From Salinispora mooreana (GTDB lineage: Bacteria > Actinomycetota > Actinomycetes > Mycobacteriales > Micromonosporaceae): DNA of 64,000 nucleotides. The position numbers and the translations under genes are program-made. How positions within the stretch are numbered: position 1 is the stretch's first letter; each line of letters opens with the position of its first letter. Location of the stretch: positions 3,326,333-3,390,332 of the forward strand of contig NZ_KB900614.1 of the NCBI RefSeq assembly GCF_000379065.1, in the 5' to 3' direction. The notes beneath the pieces were generated by a model. That model ran no database searches, was not told the DNA's origin, and saw only the letters and a program-made list of their open reading frames with translations. Below, piece after piece: positions 16,137-24,310 of this stretch.

Positions 16137-17171
16137 TTGGAAGTCCTCGCCGTCTTCGAAAAGCTCGTGCCGGTGGCGTTGGCTCTCGGCGCCGGTGTGT
16201 TGTTCGCCCAGCGGAGCGTCGTCAGCGCGGCGAGCTCGAAGGCGTTCGCGGACTTCGCCTTCCTCTTCGCCGTGCCGTGCTACCTGTTCGCCGCCATCTA
16301 CCGCAGCGACCTGGGTGCCCTGTTCGCCTGGCGCGCTCTCGCCGGCTACGCCGTCACGGCGGGGATCGCCATGGCCGTGGTCGGGGTGCTGGCCCGGCTG
16401 ACCACCACCCGCGAGCCCCGGCAACTCGCGTTGCGGATCATGGCGGCGGTCCAGGTCAACACCGCGTATTTCGCGGTACCCGTGTTCATCATGCTCTTTG
16501 GCGACGCAGCGCCGGTCTTTCCGATCCTGCTGTTCCAGGTGTGCGTCCTCTCCCTGGTCGTCCTGGCCATCATGGAGCTCCATGGAGCGCCGGTTACGGG
16601 CATACCGGCTGGCCAGGCCGTACCGGCCTCGGTTAGGGCCGGTGGGCCACGACCGACGCAGCCGACCGGCGGGCCACCAGCACCGCCGCAACTCCGAAGC
16701 TGGCGCAGCCAAGCAGGCCGGGCGGTGTGGGGTTCCCTCACCACTCCGATCGTCCTGGCGTGCAACGCCGGCCTCCTGCTCAACCTGCTGGCCTTCCGGA
16801 TGCCGGAGCCCCTACTCGACGGATTCGATTTCGTCGGTGCCGCGGCGGCGCCGATCGCGCTCTTCGCCCTGGGCCTGCACCTGGGCGGCAGCGGGATCAG
16901 CTTCCGTCACACCAGTGGCGAGGAGATCTGGCTGATCGCCGTCAAGTGCCTGCTGTTCCCGTTCGCGGTCTGGCTGGCCGCCGCGCACGTCTTCGGTATT
17001 CACGGCCCCTGGCTGACCTATCTCGTCCTCATCGCGGCGATGCCGGCACCACAGAGCCTGTTCATCGTCGCGCAGCGCTACGGCGTTGATGTAGAGATGT
17101 CGGCCGCACTGGTGGTGAAGAGCTCGGTCGCGGCGCTACTGCTGCTGCCACTCTGGATCCACTGGACGTAA
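16137..17171 (+). CDS. AEC-family permease (auxin efflux carrier type)
   Basis: A 344-aa polytopic protein with about ten hydrophobic segments in two blocks separated by a Pro/Gly-rich cytoplasmic loop at about residues 150-195. Typical family stretches are FADFAFLFAVPCYLFAAIY near the start and GAAAAPIALFALGLHLGG in the second half. AEC members move small carboxylates or amino acids across the membrane; the substrate is unknown. TTG 16137 is preferred over TTG 16047 because GGAGG lies 9 nt before it and homology begins there (EVLAVFEKL). Confidence 0.82.
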   Translation: MEVLAVFEKLVPVALALGAGVLFAQRSVVSAASSKAFADFAFLFAVPCYLFAAIYRSDLGALFAWRALAGYAVTAGIAMAVVGVLARLTTTREPRQLALRIMAAVQVNTAYFAVPVFIMLFGDAAPVFPILLFQVCVLSLVVLAIMELHGAPVTGIPAGQAVPASVRAGGPRPTQPTGGPPAPPQLRSWRSQAGRAVWGSLTTPIVLACNAGLLLNLLAFRMPEPLLDGFDFVGAAAAPIALFALGLHLGGSGISFRHTSGEEIWLIAVKCLLFPFAVWLAAAHVFGIHGPWLTYLVLIAAMPAPQSLFIVAQRYGVDVEMSAALVVKSSVAALLLLPLWIHWT

Positions 17172-17237
17172 GCGGGGTGAACTCGCTCCCCACACCCCTG
17201 CACGGCGAGACCAGAGCCAACCCCGACCAACGATGAC

Positions 17238-17528
17238 TCACTCAATCTGCGTCATGTCCGTAAAATTGTATTCGTCAATCTTGCCGGCGGTCGCAGCCAT
17301 GTACTCCTGCAGGTGCGGGACGTGCTTGTGAGCCTCCCAGATCTCGCGGGTCTCCCAGTTCTCGTAAAGGAAGAAATGAGCCGGGTCGTTATTGTCCTGG
17401 TGCAGGTCGAAGTTTATGCACCCCTCCTCCGCTCGAGTTAACGGGAGAAGCTTTTTCAACTCGGCTTTGACCAGGTCCACCTGGCCCGGCTTGGCATGAA
17501 CGTTGGCAACAATGGTCAAGTGCGACAT
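17238..17528 (-). CDS. ABM-family monooxygenase, copy 1 (putative quinol monooxygenase)
   Basis: A 96-aa dimeric ferredoxin-like protein of the antibiotic biosynthesis monooxygenase family, close to YgiN-type quinol monooxygenases. Recognisable blocks are LTIVANVHAKPGQVDLVKAE, EEGCINFDLHQDNNDPAHFF and YENWETREIWEAHKHVPHLQ. AGGAG lies 6 nt before the ATG. It is a tandem duplicate of the gene at 17744-18034, and the two share an upstream block as well as coding sequence. Confidence 0.88.
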   Translation of the reverse strand: MSHLTIVANVHAKPGQVDLVKAELKKLLPLTRAEEGCINFDLHQDNNDPAHFFLYENWETREIWEAHKHVPHLQEYMAATAGKIDEYNFTDMTQIE

Positions 17529-17743
17529 GCGGAACTCCTGGTCACCTGGTCGTTCATTGTGGAACTTCCTCAGCCTAGTGGAGGAGTCCGCACCAAGCCC
17601 AGCGAATCACCGAAGGAGCGCTCGAGGTTGATCAGGCAGTCGTCACCCTGGACCTCGACCGGACTCCGGCCCCGGACACACTGGGCACCACCGCCACGTC
17701 CCACCCCCGCAGGACGCAGCCGAGCCACACACCCTAACGACCG

Positions 17744-18034
17744 TCAATCAATGTGGGTCATCTCGTTGAGTATGAAGTCATCCACTTTACCGGCGGTCGC
17801 CGCGGCGTACGCCTGTAGGTGTGCGGCGCTCATGTGGGCCTGCCAGAGGTCGCGGGACTCCCAATTCTCGTAGAAGACGAAGTGGGCCGGATTACTGTTG
17901 TCCTGGTGCAGATCATAGTTGATACACCCCTTCTCTTCACGAGTAATCGGGATGAGCTTTTTCAGCTCCGCCTTGACCAGGTCCACCTGGTCCGGCTTGG
18001 CGTGAATGTTGGCAACAATAGTCAGGCGTGGCAT
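17744..18034 (-). CDS. ABM-family monooxygenase, copy 2
   Basis: A 96-aa paralogue of the gene just downstream, with the same blocks (LTIVANIHAKPDQVDLVKAE, EKGCINYDLHQDNSNPAHFV, YENWESRDLWQAHMSAAHLQ) and the same length. ATG 18034 is chosen because AGGAG sits 6 nt upstream; seven codons are open above it. The segment upstream of each copy carries a matching block with GTTCATT, GTGGAACTTC and GGAGGAGTCC, so the promoter region was duplicated with the gene. Confidence 0.87.
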   Translation of the reverse strand: MPRLTIVANIHAKPDQVDLVKAELKKLIPITREEKGCINYDLHQDNSNPAHFVFYENWESRDLWQAHMSAAHLQAYAAATAGKVDDFILNEMTHID

Positions 18035-18180
18035 GTTGTACTCCTGTCGCCGCATCGTTCATTTGTGGAACTTCTTCACGCTAGCGGAGGAGTCCACCCC
18101 CAGCCACCAAGTCGCCAGATGAGGGTTCAAAATTGATCAGGTGGTCGTAGATCGTACGGCGCGACGCGGCGTACCCGCCC

Positions 18181-19398
18181 TCACGGTCCGGTCGCGGCCG
18201 CATGGACGGACTTCACCGCCTCCACCACCACCGACGGAACCTCGTCCTGCACCCAGTGGCCGTGGGTGCTGTCCCGCCACTGGCCGACGACCGCGCTGGG
18301 GTGCCACTCCGACAGGAACCGCTCCAGCGGATACCAGTAGGCCGCACCGGTCTCATCGTCCACGCAGTTGGTCCGGGTGGTGACCGCCGCGGTCTCCGGG
18401 TGATAGCCGGGCTGGCAGAGTTCCCGTTCACCGCCGAGAATCGCCAGGTCGACCTTGTACGGCCCGAAGGCCGTGTCGTCGCCGAAGGCGAAGAAGACCG
18501 GCTTCGACCGCAGCGCGGCCAGTTCCCGGTCGAGTTGGTCGAGGAAGGCACCGTCCGCGATGGTCGCCATGGCGGAGATGTGCACGGGCTGGGTCACCTC
18601 CGGGTAGCGCAGGTCATGCGGGGGTTCCAGGGTGAGGTAGGGCCCCCACATCGCGTCCCGCAGCGCCGCGTACTCCGCCGATCCTTCCACCGCGTTGCGT
18701 TCGGCGACCCCGATCGCACCACGGCGGATGAGCTCGCCCTGCGTGTAGAACTCTGGCTCCAGCTGCGCATGGCGCCCACGGTCGTGCACCGCGTGCATGA
18801 ATCCGGTCCGCCCCTGGTCGATGTGGTCGAGCTGCCAGGCCCAGGTGTTCATCAGCACGAGACCCCGCACCTTCTCCGGGGTGGCGACTCCGGCGGCCAG
18901 TCCGATGGGTCCACCCCAGTCCTGCAGCACCAGGTAGAGATCCTCTAGGGCCAGGTCGGCGATGAAGTCCCGCAGCACCGTCGTGTGCGAACTCGGCAGG
19001 TAGTCGAATTCGCTGACCCTCGGCTTGTCGGAGAACCCGAAACCGAGGTGGTCGGTGAGGATCACCCGAAAGCCAGCCGCGCGCAACGGGTCGACGATCT
19101 TCCGGTAGATCATGCTCCAGGTGCCGTTCCCGTGGACCGCCAGAACGGTGCCCTTGGGGGCATGGCCCGCCGCTGGTGGTAAGTCCACATAGTGGTATGC
19201 GAACCCACGCCACTCGTAAACCTTCGACTGGAACGGGTATACGCTCTCCGCCACCGGAAACGGCCGTTCCCATTCCGGGGTAGCCCTGCTGTCCCGCCGC
19301 GGGACGCCGCTACCGGTGGCGGCTGCCAGGGCGGCGAGGGTCAGCACCACCGACGCCACGAGGAGGCGAACAGAAATCTTCCTCGACCTACCGCTCAC
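18181..19398 (-). CDS. Exported alpha/beta hydrolase, haloalkane-dehalogenase-like
   Basis: A 405-aa protein with an N-terminal hydrophobic export or anchor segment at about residues 7-30 and an alpha/beta hydrolase domain. The oxyanion region is LAVHGNGTWSMIYRK, and the nucleophile elbow is VLQDWGGPIGLA, with Asp rather than Ser, as in haloalkane dehalogenases and fluoroacetate dehalogenases. A likely catalytic His lies in DSTHGHWVQDE near the C-terminus. It has an insert with CQPGYHPET and TRTNCVDDE, possibly a disulphide. GTG 19398 has GGGGAG 6 nt upstream. Substrate unknown. Confidence 0.82.
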   Translation of the reverse strand: MSGRSRKISVRLLVASVVLTLAALAAATGSGVPRRDSRATPEWERPFPVAESVYPFQSKVYEWRGFAYHYVDLPPAAGHAPKGTVLAVHGNGTWSMIYRKIVDPLRAAGFRVILTDHLGFGFSDKPRVSEFDYLPSSHTTVLRDFIADLALEDLYLVLQDWGGPIGLAAGVATPEKVRGLVLMNTWAWQLDHIDQGRTGFMHAVHDRGRHAQLEPEFYTQGELIRRGAIGVAERNAVEGSAEYAALRDAMWGPYLTLEPPHDLRYPEVTQPVHISAMATIADGAFLDQLDRELAALRSKPVFFAFGDDTAFGPYKVDLAILGGERELCQPGYHPETAAVTTRTNCVDDETGAAYWYPLERFLSEWHPSAVVGQWRDSTHGHWVQDEVPSVVVEAVKSVHAAATGP

Positions 19399-19592
19399 GG
19401 CAATCTCCCCAATCCCAACGACCTGGTCGGAGAGCAGCACGATCTCAGCCCATGGCCGGCGAACCGCTCCCGTCATAGCGAGCCTAGGAACGCAAGGGTG
19501 GGCCAGGACATACGGCGTGCCAGCCAGTCTTTACTGGGGACAGCCCTACCCGAATTGGCGGCGCAATACGGTCCGCTGTCCCTAACGGCGCC

Positions 19593-20297
19593 TCAGCGAG
19601 AGGACGTCCAGCCCTGCTGATGCAGCCGTTCGATGCCCTCCAGCAACAGGTCCAGGGCGAACTCGAACTCAAACTGGTCGTCGCAGCCACGCCCCACCAC
19701 CGACGCATCGTCGTGGGAGGCCACCACGGCGATCTCTGCAAGGTTCGGGAATCGGTCGGCGAACTGCGCTGGTAGGGCCGCCGGCGGCTCCGGACTGCTC
19801 GCGCCGCTCCGGCCGGCTTTCCGTGCGGCGTCGAAGAGTTCCTGACTGAAGCCCAGGATGCGGCTGCCCATCGCGTGCATCACGTGGTGGGCAAGGTCAA
19901 CGGAGAAGCCGCCGCCTCGGAACGTCCCGACCATCGAGTCGAGGTAGGCGAGGATGCCCGGCGTCGCCGTCTGCTGTGACTCGATGGCGAGGGACATCCA
20001 GGGGTGACGCTGCAGCACCCGCCGCGCGGAGAGAATTCGCTCCCGGACCGCATGCTTCCAGCCACCGTCGGCCACCGGCGGGTCGATCTCGTCGACGACC
20101 ACATCGATCATGCCGGCGACCAGTTCGTCCTTGTTGGCCACGTGCTTGTAGAGGGCCATCGGCACGACACCCAGGTCCTGGGCAAGGTTGCGCATGCTGA
20201 GGGAGTCGATCCCGGCCTCGTCGGCGAGCGTGACAGCGGCCCGCAGGACTCGCTCTCTGCTCAACGGCGTTCGGCGCACCTCGGTCTGCTCAGCCAT
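19593..20297 (-). CDS. TetR-family repressor (TetR_C_1 type)
   Basis: A 234-aa regulator: helix-turn-helix at about residues 12-58 (SRERVLRAAVTLADEAGIDS, MRNLAQDLGVVPMALYKHVA) and a ligand-binding domain with the tetracycline-repressor-type C-terminus (DQFEFEFALDLLLEGIERL). It is divergent from a quinone reductase gene, and two copies of a GTGTACGSCGTACAC palindrome lie between them, so it very probably represses both genes and is relieved by a small hydrophobic ligand. The start is ATG 20297; the open frame above it contains the operators. Confidence 0.9.
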   Translation of the reverse strand: MAEQTEVRRTPLSRERVLRAAVTLADEAGIDSLSMRNLAQDLGVVPMALYKHVANKDELVAGMIDVVVDEIDPPVADGGWKHAVRERILSARRVLQRHPWMSLAIESQQTATPGILAYLDSMVGTFRGGGFSVDLAHHVMHAMGSRILGFSQELFDAARKAGRSGASSPEPPAALPAQFADRFPNLAEIAVVASHDDASVVGRGCDDQFEFEFALDLLLEGIERLHQQGWTSSR

Positions 20298-20346
20298 CTC
20301 GGTTCCTCGTCTCCAGCGGTGCTGGAAACCATAACCGCCTTGACGA

Positions 20347-20361
20347 GTGTACGGCGTACAC
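20347..20361. promoter_or_regulatory. TetR operator 1
   Basis: A perfect 15-bp palindrome GTGTACGGCGTACAC between the divergent tetR and oxidoreductase genes, of the size and form bound by TetR dimers. Confidence 0.8.
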
Positions 20362-20380
20362 CTATTCTGTTCAGGCATCA

Positions 20381-20395
20381 GCGTACGCCGTACAC
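20381..20395. promoter_or_regulatory. TetR operator 2
   Basis: GCGTACGCCGTACAC, one base from a perfect copy of operator 1. Its centre is 34 bp from that of operator 1 and it ends just before the SD of the oxidoreductase gene, so binding should block transcription or initiation. Confidence 0.75.
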
Positions 20396-20407
20396 CTTGG
20401 AGTGAAA

Positions 20408-21391
20408 ATGAAGGCCATCGTGCAAGACCGCTACGGGCCGCCGGAGTCCCTCACCCTCGCGGAGGTTGACCCCCCGGCACCCGCCGCCAACGAGGTGCTG
20501 GTGCGGGTCGAAGCCGCAGCCCTCAACGCCTATGACTGGCATGTGCTGCGCGGCGACCCCCGGCTGGCACGGTTGGCGCTGGGCCGGTCAAGGCCCCGGG
20601 CCCACATCCGTGGTCGCGACTTCGCCGGCGTGGTGGAATCCGTCGGCGAGAACGTTCAGCAGTTCCGCCCCGGCGATGCGGTCTTCGGCGATCTCGGCGA
20701 CGCCAACGGCGCCTTCGCCGAGTACGTCCGCGTACCCGAAACGCTGATCGCACCGAAGCCGAGCAACCTGACGCCGCGGCAGGCCGCCAGCCTGCCGCTC
20801 GCCGGCGTCACCGCACTCATGGGGCTGGCTGACCTCGGGCGGGTCGAGCCCGGCCACCGCGTCCTGATCAACGGCGCCTCCGGCGGCGTCGGCACCCTCG
20901 CCGTGCAGCTGGCCAAGGCGCTCGGCGCGAGCGTGACCGCGGTGTGTAGCACCCGCAACACCGACCTGGTCCGCTCCCTCGGCGCCGATCATGTCGTTGA
21001 CTACACCCGGAGCGACTTCACCCACGACTTCCAGCCCCACGATGTCGTGTTCGACCTGGTCGGCAACCGCTCGCTCACCGCACTCCGGCGAGTGCTGACC
21101 CCCGCCGGGATGTTGATCCTCTCCGGCGGCGGGGTCTACCGCGGCGGTAGCCTCGTCGGACCGGTCTGGCTCATTACCCGCGGGCGACTGCTGGCACCCT
21201 TCGTCCGACACCGCATCGCCGTTCTCACCACCATGCCCAGCCGCAAGCACCTCGACCTGCTCCGCGACCATGCCGAGACCGGCGACCTCACCCCGGTTAT
21301 CGACCGGAGCTACCCGCTGCACGAGGTACCGCAAGCACTGAGGTACCTCGAAGGCGGACACGCGCGGGGGAAAGTAGTGATCACCATCTGA
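20408..21391 (+). CDS. Zinc-free MDR-family NAD(P)-dependent oxidoreductase (quinone reductase type)
   Basis: A 327-aa medium-chain reductase. The GroES-like catalytic domain carries AFAEYVRVPE; the Rossmann domain has INGASGGVGTLAVQLAKALG at about residues 155-174 and the C-terminal LEGGHARGKVVI. No structural-zinc Cys cluster is present, pointing to quinone oxidoreductase or enoyl reductase activity. The SD GGAG lies 5 nt before ATG 20408. It is controlled by the divergent TetR through two palindromes, suggesting induction by a xenobiotic or quinone. Confidence 0.88.
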   Translation: MKAIVQDRYGPPESLTLAEVDPPAPAANEVLVRVEAAALNAYDWHVLRGDPRLARLALGRSRPRAHIRGRDFAGVVESVGENVQQFRPGDAVFGDLGDANGAFAEYVRVPETLIAPKPSNLTPRQAASLPLAGVTALMGLADLGRVEPGHRVLINGASGGVGTLAVQLAKALGASVTAVCSTRNTDLVRSLGADHVVDYTRSDFTHDFQPHDVVFDLVGNRSLTALRRVLTPAGMLILSGGGVYRGGSLVGPVWLITRGRLLAPFVRHRIAVLTTMPSRKHLDLLRDHAETGDLTPVIDRSYPLHEVPQALRYLEGGHARGKVVITI

Positions 21392-21426
21392 GGCGTAACG
21401 GGCGCCATCGCGGGTAGAAGCCGGGT

Positions 21427-23217
21427 GTGGCGGAGATCAGTGACTATGCGTTTCTGGGCGACTGCCAAGGCGCGGCGTTGGTGTCGGCGGACGGTTCGGT
21501 GGACTGGTGGTGTCCACCCCGGTTCGACGGGCCAAGCGTCTTCGCGCGGCTACTCGGCACCGCTGGCGGCCACTGGTGGATCCGACCGCACGGGCAGTAC
21601 ACGACGAGCCGCTGCTACCTCGACGGCACGATGGTCGTCCAGACCGACTTTCACACCCAGGACGGGGTGCTGCGGCTGACCGATGCGCTCAGCCTCGGCG
21701 TCGGGGAACGCGGTCACCAGATCGGCCTCGGCTCGCCGCACGTCCTCCTGCGCCGGGTCGATGCCATCGTCGGCCCGGCGCAGGTGACGGTCGAGGTGGC
21801 GGCCCGGCCCGAGTACGGCCTGGTCAGCCCCACCGTTTCCGACGCCACGACAGGGATCGAGATCTCCGGCGGCGCCGATCGACTCACCCTGACCAGCGAC
21901 CACGACCTGACCATCGATGGTTCCGTGGTGACCGGAGAGTTCAGCCTCGCCGAGGGGGAGAGCGCGGTCTTCGCACTGCACCACCGATGGGCCACCCACC
22001 CACCGACGATTCCCCTCGACGGGCGGGCGGCGCTGCGGGACACCATCGCCGCCTGGCGGTCCTGGGACCGCATTCACCAGGGCTACCGAGGGCCGTACCG
22101 GGAGCAGGTCCGACGCAGTGCCCTCGTGCTGCAGGCGCTGACCTACCAGCCAACCGGAGCCGTGATCGCCGCCCCCACCACCTCCCTGCCGGAGGAGGTC
22201 GGTGGCGAGGCGAACTGGGACTACCGTTTCGGCTGGCTCCGCGACGGCGCCTTCACCCTGAAGGCGCTCTGGGTCGCCGCCTGCCCGGACGAGGCACACC
22301 GGTTCTTCGACTGGATGGCCGAGTCGGTGGGCTCGGTGGAGGCCGAGGACCATGTCCCGATCATGTTCGGCGCGGGTGGCGAGCGTGATCTCACCGAACA
22401 CACCCTCGAGCACCTTGAGGGCTACCGGGACAGCCGCCCGGTGCGGGTCGGCAACGACGCCTGGCTACAGAAGCAACTCGACGTCATCGGCGAGGTCATC
22501 GAGTGCGCCTGGGTCCTGCGGGACCAGCTCACCGAGCTGTCGCCCGCCGCCGCCAGCCTGCTCCGTTCCCTGGCCGACCGGGCCGTGGACACCTGGCGGG
22601 AGCGGGATGCCGGAATCTGGGAGGGGCGTGAGGGTCAGCGGCACTACCTGACCTCGAAGGTGATGTGCTGGTTGGCCCTCGACCGGGCCGTCAAGCTCGC
22701 CGGGCTTCTGGATGCCGAGGCGAAGGTCCCGCAGTGGACGGAGGCGATGGCGCAGGTCCGGGCGGCGATCCTGGAGGAGGGGTGGAACAGCTCGACCAGG
22801 GCGTTCACCGGTGCCTTCGGCTCCGACCACCTGGATGCCGGAGTCCTGGTCATGCCCATCCTCGGGTTCCTCCCCGCCGACGACGACAAGATCCTGGCCA
22901 CGGTCGATGCCATCGAGCGGGACCTGGTCCAGGACGGCCTGGTGCAACGCTGGACCCGGGCCGGGGACGAGGGCGCCTTCATCATCTGCTCGTACTGGCT
23001 GGTCCAGGCCCTGGCCCTGGCCGGGCGCCTCGACCGGGCCCGGCAGGTCTTCGAGACCGTCACCGCGCGGGCGAACGATCTCGGCCTGCTCGCCGAGGAG
23101 ATCGACCGACGCGACGGACGCCTGATCGGCAACTTTCCCCAGGCGTTGTCCCACATCGGTCTGATCAACGCCGCCTGGACCATCGGCCAGGCCGAGGCCG
23201 CGGGAACCAGTAGGTAG
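21427..23217 (+). CDS. Glycoside hydrolase family 15 protein (trehalase/glucoamylase-like)
   Basis: A 596-aa cytosolic enzyme with an N-terminal beta-sandwich domain (residues 1 to about 230) and an (alpha/alpha)6 barrel. Family blocks are EISDYAFLGDCQGAALVS at the start, GGEANWDYRFGWLRDGAF at about 258-275 with a catalytic-region Asp, and LLAEEIDRRDGRLIGNFPQA near 557 with the second catalytic Glu. Actinobacterial members hydrolyse trehalose or alpha-glucans. The GTG start lies 35 nt after the oxidoreductase. The stop TAG shares one base with an upstream GTG of the SDR gene, so an operon is likely. Confidence 0.9.
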   Translation: MAEISDYAFLGDCQGAALVSADGSVDWWCPPRFDGPSVFARLLGTAGGHWWIRPHGQYTTSRCYLDGTMVVQTDFHTQDGVLRLTDALSLGVGERGHQIGLGSPHVLLRRVDAIVGPAQVTVEVAARPEYGLVSPTVSDATTGIEISGGADRLTLTSDHDLTIDGSVVTGEFSLAEGESAVFALHHRWATHPPTIPLDGRAALRDTIAAWRSWDRIHQGYRGPYREQVRRSALVLQALTYQPTGAVIAAPTTSLPEEVGGEANWDYRFGWLRDGAFTLKALWVAACPDEAHRFFDWMAESVGSVEAEDHVPIMFGAGGERDLTEHTLEHLEGYRDSRPVRVGNDAWLQKQLDVIGEVIECAWVLRDQLTELSPAAASLLRSLADRAVDTWRERDAGIWEGREGQRHYLTSKVMCWLALDRAVKLAGLLDAEAKVPQWTEAMAQVRAAILEEGWNSSTRAFTGAFGSDHLDAGVLVMPILGFLPADDDKILATVDAIERDLVQDGLVQRWTRAGDEGAFIICSYWLVQALALAGRLDRARQVFETVTARANDLGLLAEEIDRRDGRLIGNFPQALSHIGLINAAWTIGQAEAAGTSR

Positions 23218-23243
23218 TGGCAGTCGAGGAAAGGAGCACGTTG

Positions 23244-24023
23244 ATGAGCGGACGACTGATGGGTAGAACCGCCCTGATCACCGGCTCGGACTCCGGTATC
23301 GGGCAGGCCACCGCGATCGAGTTCGGCCGGGAGGGCGCCGACGTGGTGGTGCACTACCTGCATGACCATGCGGGGGCGAGCCACACCAAGGCCGAAATCG
23401 AAAAGGCGGGTCGACGCGCCGTGGTGGTGCAGGGCGACATCAGCGTCGAGCACCAGGTCGAGGCGATGTTCGACGAGGCCTTGGCGACCTTCGGAGAGCT
23501 GGACATCCTGATGAACGACGCCGGGGTGGACGCGTCCGGCATCCCGGTCGCCGATCTGGACACCGAGACCTGGGACCGCGCCATCCGCACCAACCTGTAC
23601 GGGATGTTCTTCTGCTGCCGGCGGTTCGTCCGGCACCGCCGCGACCACGGCGGACACGGGAAGATCATCAACATCACCTCCATCCACCAGGAGGTGGCCC
23701 GGGCCGGCGGCGCCGACTACGACGCCAGCAAGGGCGGCATGCTGGAGCTGGCCAAGAGCATCGCGCTGGAGGTCGCCCCGATACACATGAACGTCAACAA
23801 CATCGGGCCGGGCATGGTGCTCACTCCGTTCAACCAACGCGCGATCGACGACCCGCAGTACCTGGAGGAGCAGGTGCAGTCGATCCCGTGGAAGCGGGCC
23901 GCCCAGCCGGAGGAGATCGCGAAGCTCGCCGTCTTCCTGGCCAGCGACGACGCCAACTACGTCACCGGGTCGACCTACTTCATGGACGGTGGCCTCATGC
24001 AGAACCAGGGGCAGGGCGCGTAG
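23244..24023 (+). CDS. SDR-family oxidoreductase (glucose 1-dehydrogenase-like)
   Basis: A 259-aa classical short-chain dehydrogenase. NAD(P)-binding TGSDSGIGQ lies at about residues 13-21, NDAGVDASG is the NNAG-equivalent, the catalytic Ser is in INITSIHQE, and the YxxxK pair is in ADYDASKGG. The last residues (YFMDGGLMQNQGQGA) are typical of glucose 1-dehydrogenase-like SDRs. AGGAG sits 7 nt before ATG 23244; GTG 23217, overlapping the GH15 stop, is an alternative with an extra nine residues. Its location after a GH15 enzyme suggests sugar metabolism. Confidence 0.87.
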   Translation: MSGRLMGRTALITGSDSGIGQATAIEFGREGADVVVHYLHDHAGASHTKAEIEKAGRRAVVVQGDISVEHQVEAMFDEALATFGELDILMNDAGVDASGIPVADLDTETWDRAIRTNLYGMFFCCRRFVRHRRDHGGHGKIINITSIHQEVARAGGADYDASKGGMLELAKSIALEVAPIHMNVNNIGPGMVLTPFNQRAIDDPQYLEEQVQSIPWKRAAQPEEIAKLAVFLASDDANYVTGSTYFMDGGLMQNQGQGA

Positions 24024-24047
24024 GGCGCGCTCCGACGCGAAGGGGGG

Positions 24048-24272
24048 ACGGTCGGCGCCGCGATCGGGCGCGACATGCGCTGGGAGGATGTCCCCCCTCC
24101 GGCCATCCGCCCGATGCTGGCCGAGGCGATGGGGAGCCCCGCCTGCACGGAGATGGCGTTGACCGGCTGGGCATCGATGGTGGAGACACCGAAGCAGGTG
24201 GCCGACGATGTCGCGACGGCACTGGGGCGGCCTGCACGCACCTTCGCCCAGTGGGCCGCCGACCTCGCCTGA
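24048..24272 (+). pseudogene. C-terminal remnant of an NmrA-like NAD(P)-binding protein
   Basis: Reading in the frame of ATG 24075 and above it gives VGAAIGRDMRWEDVPPPAIR and, at the end, DDVATALGRPARTFAQWAAD, the usual C-terminal end of NmrA/SDR-atypical reductases. The Rossmann N-terminus is missing, the SDR gene ending 25 nt upstream. It is probably a decayed neighbour; a short translated product from ATG 24075 (65 aa) is possible but unlikely to be an enzyme. Confidence 0.6.
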
Positions 24273-24310
24273 ACCGCCCCGGGGGCCCGGCTTCAGGGTC
24301 ATCAGCCGCT

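Noticed and set aside
18141..18948. Plus-strand frame opposite the dehalogenase-like gene
   Set aside because: Shadow of a well-supported alpha/beta hydrolase; no motif or SD.
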